Assembly: GCA_905221605.1 (NCBI GenBank) | Contig: CAJNDS010002397.1 | Coordinates: 1-62,000, forward strand | Reading direction: 5' to 3' | DNA: 62,000 bases | Source of the DNA: Symbiodinium natans | Lineage: Eukaryota > Sar > Dinophyceae > Suessiales > Symbiodiniaceae | Shown here: positions 21,031 to 28,949 of the stretch, piece after piece | How positions within the stretch are numbered: the first letter of the stretch is position 1 | How the letters are laid out: the number at the start of each line of letters is the position of its first letter | Notes under the pieces: model-generated | Databases searched by the model: none | What the model was told of the DNA's origin: nothing | What the model saw: the letters and a program-made list of their open reading frames with translations, nothing else | Program-made: the position numbers and the translations under genes

Positions 21031-24000
21031 CCACGCCGTACGAAGGGATCCCGTGACTCGGAACTTCCGAAATGTTCGCCGCGTCCCTTGCCTCGACCGC
21101 AAGCTGCTCACGACGATTTTCGTCCTCCTCCGCGATCAGGCTCAAAGACGGAACACCGCCCTTAAACTCGACCTTGACCTTGGTTGAGGAATGGTCCCAA
21201 ATGCACAGGATGGGGCTATGGCTAACGAGCTCTAGAACCACTGCAGGGCCCTTGTGCTCTTCACCCATAAACGCCAAAACTCTCCCCTTCAGCTTGCACT
21301 CATTGGCATTCTTCCCGCGACTGATAGCGCCCGCGGTCCAATGCCCTTCTACGCCCTCGTTGGACGAAGAGAATTGAGCAAGGACCCTTGACGCCTGCAG
21401 GGTAGACCTGCGGGGATCCGAAGCTGCTTCTCCGGTTGCCCGCCAGCCAATGACCTGAGTAACCCTACCCACAAGGGCTATCAGCTTGCCGAAGGAGGGG
21501 TCTAAGGCAACCTCTTTACCATTAGACCTCCAGAGCACTTCACACTGCTCATTCACGACATGTCTGTGGCCGTGCCAGTTCACCACTGACGACCAATGCA
21601 CGACGATGTCGCCCTGAACCACATTCAGGGGCGAGCAGTTGTGCCCCGCCACCACAGCACCATCTTCTCTAACCACCCATGTGGTCCAGTAAGGCTTCAC
21701 ATCGCCCCACTTGGAAAGATCCTTGTGCTGGGAGCCGAGGCTGAGCTTCATGGAATGGCTCTTCTTCCATATCTTCCCACTCAGCATGCCATATGCAGTG
21801 GGAACTGGAGCATCTTTGGGCGTAGTCCTAAACCCTACCGCCCATTGCTGGATGGTTGAGGACCTAACCCTAACCAAACCTCCTGTCCTATCCAAAGTTG
21901 CAAGGACGGAGTTGACCTCTAGGCCCACCTCATGGGCCTCAAGGTCGCCCTCAAGCGGAGGTTCGGGCTCCTCCCGCTCGGCTATCTCTACCGAGATATC
22001 GACTGCCTCTTTCTCGATGCAGGCGGGGCAGCGAGAAAACAGGTAGGTCCGCTTGCCGCAGATGCACAGACCCTCATGGTCCCAGAGGGGTCGTGACGGT
22101 TCGTCCAGCATCCCTCTAATGCTGGCATCATCAATGGAACGAACCGCGTCCAGCCTCAAGGACCGCAGAACCTCCGCCCCCAATGCCTGCTTCCCTACGA
22201 TCCCAAAACCTCGCAGGGGAGGCTCCGGAAAATCCTTCTTGAGTTCCGGACAAGCCTCGGCCACTTCCAAGTGGCCTTGCTGCGTGCGCCAAAGGCGTGG
22301 CCGCACCGCCCAGATAGCCTTGATGCCTGCCCAAGCCTCTCCTACAGCCCTGGCTTCCTTGCGCTGCAGGTTCCTTGCTTGGAGCGTGAGCTCAACAACC
22401 AAAGGCCACCTAAGGACGGCTGTGACAAGCCCGCCTTGCCCTAGTCCTACGAGGAACTGCGGACGAAACCCCGAAGCTTCCCTAAGAACCTTGGCACACG
22501 AAGTAAGCAAGTCGACCCTGATCCGCTTGATCTTCTTGGTCCCTGCGAGCCTGCCGGCCCCGCAATCAAAATGCGAGGCAAGCCCGTCGGTATCCTCAAA
22601 CGGACCCCAACAACCCCTGACAGCCACAGAAACTCCAGGGAGGCTCGCTTGAAAAACGCGCCTGATCTCAGTCAGCTCTGCGTCCTGCTCTTTCCAACGC
22701 GCGTAGTCAAAGACAACCATGACGCGCACCGGAAGGGCTGCGACGACGCACATCGGCACAGCCGCGGCCTGGACACGGCCCGCAGGCTCTGGGACGGCGT
22801 CGTTGCCGACCGCCCAGGGCACGGGTCCGTCACCCTCAGTACCCTCTCCGAGGTACTGGTCCAGGTCGAAACCTCGGAGTTGGCCCGAAAGGCCCTCGAG
22901 ATCTTTCGTCCTCGCCGCAAGGAGCGCATCCCGATCTTTGGGATTGCGGCTAAAACTGTCACCCAGCGTCGCTGAGCGACCGCTAAGGCTCCTTATTTCG
23001 GACCCATCCATAAGGATTTCCGCAACCCACCGGACGAGTTTCGGATCCATTCCGATGTCCGACGTTTGCGCTCGGGTAAGGTTGGCATGATCTGTCCAAC
23101 ACAGAGTCCGAATAGAGCCAAACATGCGGCGTGTCGCCCGCTTTACCTCGAGCTGGGCAAACGCCTCCTGTATCAAGGGCGGCCAGTTTTGCTGCGCGGG
23201 GGTCAAGCTCTTTGAGTGCGTCATAAGCACTTTGAGCTGACTCAAGTCACGCGTCATCTGCACGACGCTGCCCCCTACCGCGATGCCCGACGCATCCGCG
23301 ATCTGCTCAAGGGGACACGACCCATCCGCAGCAGAGGCCTCATCGAAGGTAGCCAAATTGATGCGGTTCTGCATCATGCGCTTAATCGCTTTAAAGGCTT
23401 TGCAACCCTCGGTGGCGGCTGAGCCCAGCCCGCCTTCAGGAAAGACGGCGCCTGGCTTCTGCCACTGCCCTAAAATCTTGGCTGCGTGCCCATACTCAAC
23501 AGGCAGGTAGCCGCGCAACCAATTTGCGCAACCCAAAAATTGCTGAATGTGAAGCTTCTCCCAGAGCGGGGGAAAGTCAATCACCGCCTGACAACGCTCT
23601 TCGTCAGGCGAACTCCCGTCCCGCCCAATGTTGTGTCCTAGGAGCTTACCTTTGGAGACACAAACTTCGGCCTTACTGATCCCAAACGAGAACCCAAACA
23701 AGATTGACTTGTCTAGGAAACCCTCTAAGGAAACGAGGTGGTCGAGGAGGTGCGGGCACGCCTTAGGGTGCCGGGCGCGCATATCTGCCGCGAGCTGCTC
23801 ATAATAATAGTCCGTTGGAGGCTCCTCGATCATCTTATCGATGTCCCAGCTCTCCACGATATGATAGCTCGGGCAGCGCGCCGTGTCGACCGCGTCTGCT
23901 GGGCGCACAGCATCACTTGCGCCTCTTTCAGCCGTGGCCGATCCCTCACGCCAGCCAGCCCAGCGTGGCCCCTTGCGCGTCCTAAAGACCGCGAGGCGTT

Positions 24001-24688
24001 CGGTGACGGGAACCTCATCGCTGCACGCAACGCTTTCCGCCACACGCAAATCCCTCGTGTCCCAAAGACGCCACGCCTCACCTGCGCGCTGAAGCAAGCA
24101 CGTTTCGTAAGGCGCCTTCTCGACCGCCACGGTCCCAAGGTCCTTCTGCGCAGGGCGCCTACCCCACACAGACGCGTAACCACCTGGCGCCTCCCACCAG
24201 CTGTCGACGCTTGGAAGGTGGTCCAAGCAAGTAAGCACTCCAGGCTCCTCAACAGGGCGCCCAACCGGGCCGCTCCCGCCCCACACCGAAGCGAGAACAG
24301 TCACCGCAGCAAGGACCGATAGCACACCGATCCTGGCGCCGGTACGCAGCCGCCCAAAGGACCGCGCACACGAGGAACAACCTTGGAAGCTTCTTGCCGC
24401 GGCCCTGGACGCGGACCCGCAAGCAAAGCACGGGTCATGGTCAACCGAAGCAACGGCGACCCCACAATCCGCACATGCCTGCGGAGACGGCTCTGACTCG
24501 AACACCGTCTCAATCGCGCCACAACCACAAGCCGCAGTGCTGACGAGGCCGGAACGCACTTCCGCAACAACCTCGCCTGGCTGGAGAGAGTGATCACACT
24601 CTTGGGCTGCAAGCAAAACAAACCCTTTACCCTCTCCTGTGGGCCAGAGACCTGGCACAGCCTCAACCCCACACTCAACCGGAAACAC
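20942..24688 (-). CDS. RT C-terminal half (thumb/connection) with RNase H, plus unknown domains
   Basis: The frame follows Gag-protease by +1 near 24688. First comes a zinc-ribbon-like segment (CGCG; CADCGVAV ... CFACG ... CSSC, about 24530-24360) and a hydrophobic helix (VLSVLAAVTVLASVW, about 24320). At about 23860-23500 the RT palm end, thumb and connection appear without fingers or YxDD: DHLVSLEGFLDKSILFGFS, GKLLGHNIG, QFLGCANWLRGYLP. RNase H follows at about 23420-22960: ADASGIAVGGSVVQ, SKSLTPAQQNWPP, CWTDHANLTR. The next about 600 codons (22950-21100) hold a region I do not recognise (VMVVFDYARWKEQD, FLVGLGQGGLVTAVLRWP) and a second zinc-binding pattern (CICGKRTYLFSRCPAC, about 22068-22010). 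RT function would need the half encoded at 18200-17450. Confidence 0.82.
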   Translation of the reverse strand: MFPVECGVEAVPGLWPTGEGKGFVLLAAQECDHSLQPGEVVAEVRSGLVSTAACGCGAIETVFESEPSPQACADCGVAVASVDHDPCFACGSASRAAARSFQGCSSCARSFGRLRTGARIGVLSVLAAVTVLASVWGGSGPVGRPVEEPGVLTCLDHLPSVDSWWEAPGGYASVWGRRPAQKDLGTVAVEKAPYETCLLQRAGEAWRLWDTRDLRVAESVACSDEVPVTERLAVFRTRKGPRWAGWREGSATAERGASDAVRPADAVDTARCPSYHIVESWDIDKMIEEPPTDYYYEQLAADMRARHPKACPHLLDHLVSLEGFLDKSILFGFSFGISKAEVCVSKGKLLGHNIGRDGSSPDEERCQAVIDFPPLWEKLHIQQFLGCANWLRGYLPVEYGHAAKILGQWQKPGAVFPEGGLGSAATEGCKAFKAIKRMMQNRINLATFDEASAADGSCPLEQIADASGIAVGGSVVQMTRDLSQLKVLMTHSKSLTPAQQNWPPLIQEAFAQLEVKRATRRMFGSIRTLCWTDHANLTRAQTSDIGMDPKLVRWVAEILMDGSEIRSLSGRSATLGDSFSRNPKDRDALLAARTKDLEGLSGQLRGFDLDQYLGEGTEGDGPVPWAVGNDAVPEPAGRVQAAAVPMCVVAALPVRVMVVFDYARWKEQDAELTEIRRVFQASLPGVSVAVRGCWGPFEDTDGLASHFDCGAGRLAGTKKIKRIRVDLLTSCAKVLREASGFRPQFLVGLGQGGLVTAVLRWPLVVELTLQARNLQRKEARAVGEAWAGIKAIWAVRPRLWRTQQGHLEVAEACPELKKDFPEPPLRGFGIVGKQALGAEVLRSLRLDAVRSIDDASIRGMLDEPSRPLWDHEGLCICGKRTYLFSRCPACIEKEAVDISVEIAEREEPEPPLEGDLEAHEVGLEVNSVLATLDRTGGLVRVRSSTIQQWAVGFRTTPKDAPVPTAYGMLSGKIWKKSHSMKLSLGSQHKDLSKWGDVKPYWTTWVVREDGAVVAGHNCSPLNVVQGDIVVHWSSVVNWHGHRHVVNEQCEVLWRSNGKEVALDPSFGKLIALVGRVTQVIGWRATGEAASDPRRSTLQASRVLAQFSSSNEGVEGHWTAGAISRGKNANECKLKGRVLAFMGEEHKGPAVVLELVSHSPILCIWDHSSTKVKVEFKGGVPSLSLIAEEDENRREQLAVEARDAANISEVPSHGIPSYGVVRGSAARSLIGGLDSQARAANGDIRRRVA

Positions 24689-27600
24689 ACGACAGGGATC
24701 CCTCTGCGGAGACTCCTGACTCCCGCACGACTGGCACCAGCACCCCATCACCTGGCGAGAGCTCGAGCGGCTCTTCCCCGTCATAGCGGAGAAGCTCACG
24801 ACTTCCGCCCCCAGGCTCGATGCATGACGCGTCGTCCAGGCTTGACAACCGCGCTTCAAAGGCATAGGCCCTGTCCTTCCGAGTCCTACTGTGATCCTCA
24901 CATCTGGGCATCCTGATTCCCAGCGTGTCGAGGACATGAAAGTCGGGACCCGGCCTGAATCCCAAGCCCATCCTTCCGGCGCAGTCCAGCGCTCTGCCGC
25001 CAAGGATAAGTCCGTGCCAATCGGACGTGCCTCTGGCTGCGATTTTACACCGCACAAAAATCTCGGTGTTGGGGCGACAATCGTCCGCCGTCTTGCCTTC
25101 CAGCAGCGTGACGCGCAAGACTGCTGCCCCTTTCAAAGGAACTGGGGCCCCCGATGCGATTCCATGCACATATTCGGGGTGGACCCACTTCTCAAGTCTC
25201 ACGACCGGAAAGCCAGGATCCTCAGTGCCGATCCCAAGCTCTGCAGCCCGGTTCATCATGCCTACCACGAGTTCCTCAGTCACGTGGTTTGCGCCGGCGC
25301 AACCGTCAAGCATGCACTCGACTTTGCGGTCGAGGACCTGGACCACCGTTCTGTACTGGTAGCCTCCTGGCTCGTTGTCCGCCAGGTTCCACCAGTCCTT
25401 CGGTAGATCGTCCAAGGTGGCGAACTTGTCCCGCCCGCCCTTGCTTAACGGAAGCGCGTGCTGCTGCACCGCGGCGTGTCCTGCGGCTCCTAGGACGCCT
25501 GCCTGGACGCCTGAGCTGCCTATCTGGACACTGAACGCGGCGAAGGGGTTAGACATGGAAGCACCGGAGGGCGGGGCCCAGTTGGCAGGCAAGGCCGGCG
25601 TCCCTCCTGAGGTCGTCAGGTTGTGGACCATGTCGCAGCTGGCTCCTTTCTTGCACGACCCATTCTTGGAGAAAAAGGGGCAAACAGTGCCTGGTGGCTT
25701 TGCCGCGCCTTTGGCCGCAGCCTTAGGCTTTGCGTTGGCTTTTGCTTTGCCACCTCCCTTCCCTTTGCCTTTACCTTTCGCAGTGGCAAAGGTTTGGTCA
25801 CCCTTCTTGGCCGCGAGAGCTTTTCTGCGAAGCTCCTTGTCGTGGCTGTACGGGCAGGCATCCCCTTTCGGGCAATTCCCATGATCGCGAAAGTGGAAGC
25901 AGATCTTCTTGTCCGCTCCTTTGCCAGCTCCCTTCGACGTAGCAGCATACGTCTGGTCCGCGCCAGCTTTGGCCGCGGCAGCTGCTCCTTTCGCAGCAGC
26001 CTTCGCAGCGGCCTTGAGACTCTTAATCTCCTTCTGAGCCTCAGCCAGCGCGACCGCCGGGTCCGCGCTCTGCGAACCGGTGGCCGTGTACACAGAGTGG
26101 GAAACAGCCCTGTGCGCTGCTTCTCTCTGCTCGTACTCCAGAACGACTTTGTGGCTCTCCTCCCAAGTCTGCGGTCCTCGCAACCCGCCATCCTTGGGGT
26201 CGCCAGGCCACAACCTTTTGTCGTTCCGGATCTCCTTTTGGAGATAAGGGGGCATCTTGCGGAGGTATGAGAGATACAACTCTCGAGGGGTCTTCCCGAG
26301 ACCTACTGCCTCAAGGTCCGCGATCGAGGCCTCAAACAAAGGCTCGAATTGGTGGCCTGTGAGCTTACCCTTAGCGAGAGAGGCGTGCTCACCATCCACG
26401 CGGACTTCTCTTTCCTCCCGCGATTCCCCGAACATCAAGTGTTTGTTCTTGATGCGGTCATACACCGCCTGTGGATCTGAGAGAACCTCTCCCGATTTCC
26501 ACGCTGCGCGGTACGCGTTCGTGTACGTCTTCATGCGCGAGCCGCGGCAGCGCCCGCGTAGCGCTAACAGCTTTTCGCGCGCACTCATACCGCGACAGTT
26601 GTTGGCCAGCGCGCAGACGTCCTCGAACTCCTCGTAGAACAGGACAACGTCTCGCGCGTCCGACTTGTCGTCGGTCAGCGTCGGCCACGTGAGGTCAGTT
26701 TTGACCGTAGTTATGGAGCTTTGCCCGCCCCTCTGCGCTAACGCTTCTTTCAGCGCCTCAGTTTGGGCGGCGAGTGCGGCGGCGAGATCGCCCGCCGGGT
26801 GTTGGGACCCGGTCTGCGAACCTCCGCCGTCTGAACCTCGCTTCAGGGCTTCTATCTCCATCTCTAGCGCAGCAAGCTTCGCGCGCAAAGGGGAATCGCC
26901 GTCCGTCGCGCCCAGGACACGGGCCGCGGAAGGACCACCTGCAACCTCAGCAGTGTGCAAACCTCCACGGTCCAATCCTACCCCCAACCCACTTGCAGTC
27001 GCAGGCTGTGGGAGCCCTGGGGAACGCGGCCCCACGGCTTCAACTGGCACATCGGACGGGGAGCTCCAAACCTTCTCTTGGCTCGAGCTTTCTTTTCCCC
27101 CTAACGCGAGGATAAGCTCCCCGATGCATTGGATTTCGCGCTGAATCTCCTCTGCGTCTTCGGGGTCCTCGCCACCGCGCAAAGCCGCGACCGAGAACCT
27201 GGTCCGCAGCCGACGGACCATCTTCGTAGGATGCCAGTCCCCGCCTATCTTGGAGAACTCATCCGCAAGGAGGGTGGCTTTGGTGCTTAAGGCGTCAAGG
27301 TCACGGGAGCTCACCGTGACTCCATGCGCTTTCAGCGCGAGGACAATCCGCGAAACGCGCGTCAAGTAGTCCGCGACCGGTTCTTGGTCTGGACGGAAAA
27401 TCGCGCGCAGCTCCGCCTGCAAGCCCTCTGCGGTGCCTGGCACTGAACCTGCTGTCGACGGCGGACCGGACGGTCCCGCCGGGCGGGACCCTGGTGCCGT
27501 AGCAGGGACATAGGCAGCACCGGTAGGGACCATGGCCAGCTCCCTAGCCGCGGCGCTGACGTCCACCCGCGGCGGACTGTCGCCTCCAGCGCCCGAGGCC

Positions 27601-27875
27601 TCAGGGACTAGCTCGGAGTCCTCTTCTTCTTCCTCTTCATCCTCGTCCTCCTCTTCGGCGTCATGGAGGAACTTCATGACTTTCCGCCAGAGAGCCGCCT
27701 CTTGCTCTGGCGTAGTGCTGACCCCATCCCGCTTGGACAATGGACGGCTGCCAGTCTCCCTACACCACTTAAGCCAAGCGACGTAGCTCATCCGCTCGGG
27801 ATAGGGAACGTCTCCACCCTCGATAGCTTCGAGGAGGGTGACGCCCTCAGCCCGACCTGCAACCTCTGCGGACAT
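24675..27875 (-). CDS. Gag with two CCCH zinc fingers, and aspartic protease
   Basis: 1066 aa from the ATG at 27875, 79 bp inside the 5' LTR. An acidic segment (DEDEEEEEEDSELV) precedes an alpha-helical capsid-like part (DVVLFYEEFEDVCALANN, WEESHKVVLEYEQREAA). Instead of the usual CCHC knuckle there are two CCCH fingers with C-x8-C-x5-C-x3-H spacing: CFHFRDHGNCPKGDACPYSH near residue 660 and CPFFSKNGSCKKGASCDMVH near 730. Both are of the mRNA-binding type. A retropepsin-like region starts near 852 (CMLDGCAGANHVTEELV), where the usual D(S/T)G appears to read DGCAG, and continues with LILGGRALD. The frame ends at 24675 and sense continues in the +1 frame. Regulation by frameshift between gag-pro and pol is possible. 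Confidence 0.85.
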   Translation of the reverse strand: MSAEVAGRAEGVTLLEAIEGGDVPYPERMSYVAWLKWCRETGSRPLSKRDGVSTTPEQEAALWRKVMKFLHDAEEEDEDEEEEEEDSELVPEASGAGGDSPPRVDVSAAARELAMVPTGAAYVPATAPGSRPAGPSGPPSTAGSVPGTAEGLQAELRAIFRPDQEPVADYLTRVSRIVLALKAHGVTVSSRDLDALSTKATLLADEFSKIGGDWHPTKMVRRLRTRFSVAALRGGEDPEDAEEIQREIQCIGELILALGGKESSSQEKVWSSPSDVPVEAVGPRSPGLPQPATASGLGVGLDRGGLHTAEVAGGPSAARVLGATDGDSPLRAKLAALEMEIEALKRGSDGGGSQTGSQHPAGDLAAALAAQTEALKEALAQRGGQSSITTVKTDLTWPTLTDDKSDARDVVLFYEEFEDVCALANNCRGMSAREKLLALRGRCRGSRMKTYTNAYRAAWKSGEVLSDPQAVYDRIKNKHLMFGESREEREVRVDGEHASLAKGKLTGHQFEPLFEASIADLEAVGLGKTPRELYLSYLRKMPPYLQKEIRNDKRLWPGDPKDGGLRGPQTWEESHKVVLEYEQREAAHRAVSHSVYTATGSQSADPAVALAEAQKEIKSLKAAAKAAAKGAAAAAKAGADQTYAATSKGAGKGADKKICFHFRDHGNCPKGDACPYSHDKELRRKALAAKKGDQTFATAKGKGKGKGGGKAKANAKPKAAAKGAAKPPGTVCPFFSKNGSCKKGASCDMVHNLTTSGGTPALPANWAPPSGASMSNPFAAFSVQIGSSGVQAGVLGAAGHAAVQQHALPLSKGGRDKFATLDDLPKDWWNLADNEPGGYQYRTVVQVLDRKVECMLDGCAGANHVTEELVVGMMNRAAELGIGTEDPGFPVVRLEKWVHPEYVHGIASGAPVPLKGAAVLRVTLLEGKTADDCRPNTEIFVRCKIAARGTSDWHGLILGGRALDCAGRMGLGFRPGPDFHVLDTLGIRMPRCEDHSRTRKDRAYAFEARLSSLDDASCIEPGGGSRELLRYDGEEPLELSPGDGVLVPVVRESGVSAEGSLSCVSG

Positions 27876-27954
27876 TGCCGCAACACAAGGCGAAAAGCCG
27901 CGCCTTGGTTAGCAGGCCGCAGGCGTGGCACGCGAAGCGCCGCGCCTTGGTTAA
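27876..27954 (-). other. Leader between 5' LTR and Gag; primer binding site not identified
   Basis: In element sense it starts TTAACCAAGGCGCGGCG. The string TAACCAAGGCGCGGC occurs twice, 43 bp apart (27940-27954 and 27897-27911). No TGG-type tRNA-complementary site abuts the LTR, so the priming mechanism is unclear. Pairing of TAACCAAGG-type sequence with an internal tRNA region cannot be judged here. Confidence 0.5.
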
Positions 27955-28145
27955 TGCGTCCGGTCGGACCGCACAGCAACCTAGGAGCTACTGTACGACT
28001 CTACCGTGCTCAAAGGCACAAGCTCGGTACTTGAGCCAAAATATTGGCATTGATACGAATTGCAAATCTACACATGCAAAGGAAAACTACAGTACTGGTT
28101 CTGGCAGCTCTGCACATGGAACGTGCGTGCTTAGACCTGCTCACA
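27955..28145 (-). repeat. 5' LTR of the gypsy-like element
   Basis: 191 bp, TG...CA, identical to the left copy at 11166-11356. It abuts the (ACTAGT)n microsatellite directly at 28146. Confidence 0.95.
28030..28047 (-). promoter_or_regulatory. Spliced-leader-like sequence in the 5' LTR
   Basis: Same sequence as at 11241-11258 (minus strand CCAATATTTTGGCTCAAG). It is placed so that a transcript starting or trans-spliced here would carry the remaining LTR and the Gag leader. Confidence 0.6.
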
Positions 28146-28440
28146 ACTAGTAGTACTAGTAGTACTAGTAGTACTAGTAGTACTAGTAGTACCAATTTTA
28201 CCAGTAGTACCAGTAGTACTAGTACTAGTAGCACTAGTAGTACTAGTAGTACTAGTAGTACTAGTAGTACTAGTAGTACTAGTAGTACTAGTAGTACTAG
28301 TAGTACTAGTAGTACTAGTAGTACTAGTAGTACTAGTAGTACTAGTAGTACTAGTAGTACTCGTAGTACTAGTAGTACTAGTAGTACTAGTAGTACAGTA
28401 CTGGTAGTACTGGTAGTACCACTACTAGAAGCCCAAAATA
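28146..28440. repeat. (ACTAGT)n-type microsatellite, right of the gypsy element
   Basis: About 48 hexamers with a few changes (ACCAATTTTACC at 28191-28202). It starts at the base after the LTR. Together with 10853-11058 it suggests insertion into, or growth beside, one array. Confidence 0.95.
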
Positions 28441-28445
28441 ACGAG

Positions 28446-28745
28446 CAAATTTCCCCCCCATTTGCAAACTCGCTTATGGGCTTCAACACGATTCATATGC
28501 CAAGCAAGTTTGCACGGCTAAACAAAAGCGGCCGGGCGGGGGGCGGGGAGCACCCTTCCCATTTGCAAACAGAATGCTCGGATGATGGGTTTCGAAAAGA
28601 CTCATATGCTTTGACGAAAGCTTGTACGAAAAAAACGGGGGGCTTGGGGGGCAGCCCCGCCCCCCATTTGCAAACACAACGCTCGCGCAATGAAGACGAT
28701 TCATACGCTTTGAAGCAAGCTTGCACGGCTTCAAAAAGCGAGGAG
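28446..28745. repeat. Further copies of the ~110-bp dispersed repeat
   Basis: Three cores at about 28460, 28559 and 28667 with the same CATTTGCAAAC...GGGCTTC...GCAAGCTTGCACGGC organisation as 8877-9345, in the same orientation. Confidence 0.85.
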
Positions 28746-28949
28746 GGTATCAAGAGTAGGGTTTAGGATGTGCTTTTTGCAACCGTCTAGGGTGTTGGGG
28801 GACGGCAGGCGGCAAAAGCCGCTCGCGCAAAAACACACAGCTCAAATCGGGCGCGGGTTTAGGGTTTGATGTTTGATTCAACATGACCATGAAACACGGT
28901 ACTATATTTGATACATTGTCTGAGTTCACTTGTTTACAATGAATCTTCA

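Larger units (their letters stand above)
11166..28145 (-). mobile_element. 17-kb Ty3/gypsy-like LTR retrotransposon with extra domains
   Basis: The element is bounded by two 191-bp direct repeats that I compared base by base and found identical. They begin TG and end CA. All major frames are on the minus strand: Gag-protease, RT C-half with RNase H, integrase, RT N-half, a Tpt1-like ORF and a zinc-finger/PLD ORF. At about 16.98 kb it is roughly three times a normal gypsy element, and the excess is in accessory coding sequence. RNase H and the H2C2/DDE integrase place it with Ty3/gypsy. No target-site duplication is visible (CTGAG before the left LTR, ACTAG after the right one). Identical LTRs imply recent insertion or gene conversion. 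The domain order is abnormal because the RT is split around the integrase. Confidence 0.9.

Noticed and set aside
11166-28145. Two overlapping gypsy elements instead of one permuted element
   Set aside because: Only one pair of LTRs is present, each module occurs once, and all frames are on one strand. A nested insertion would leave a second set of ends.
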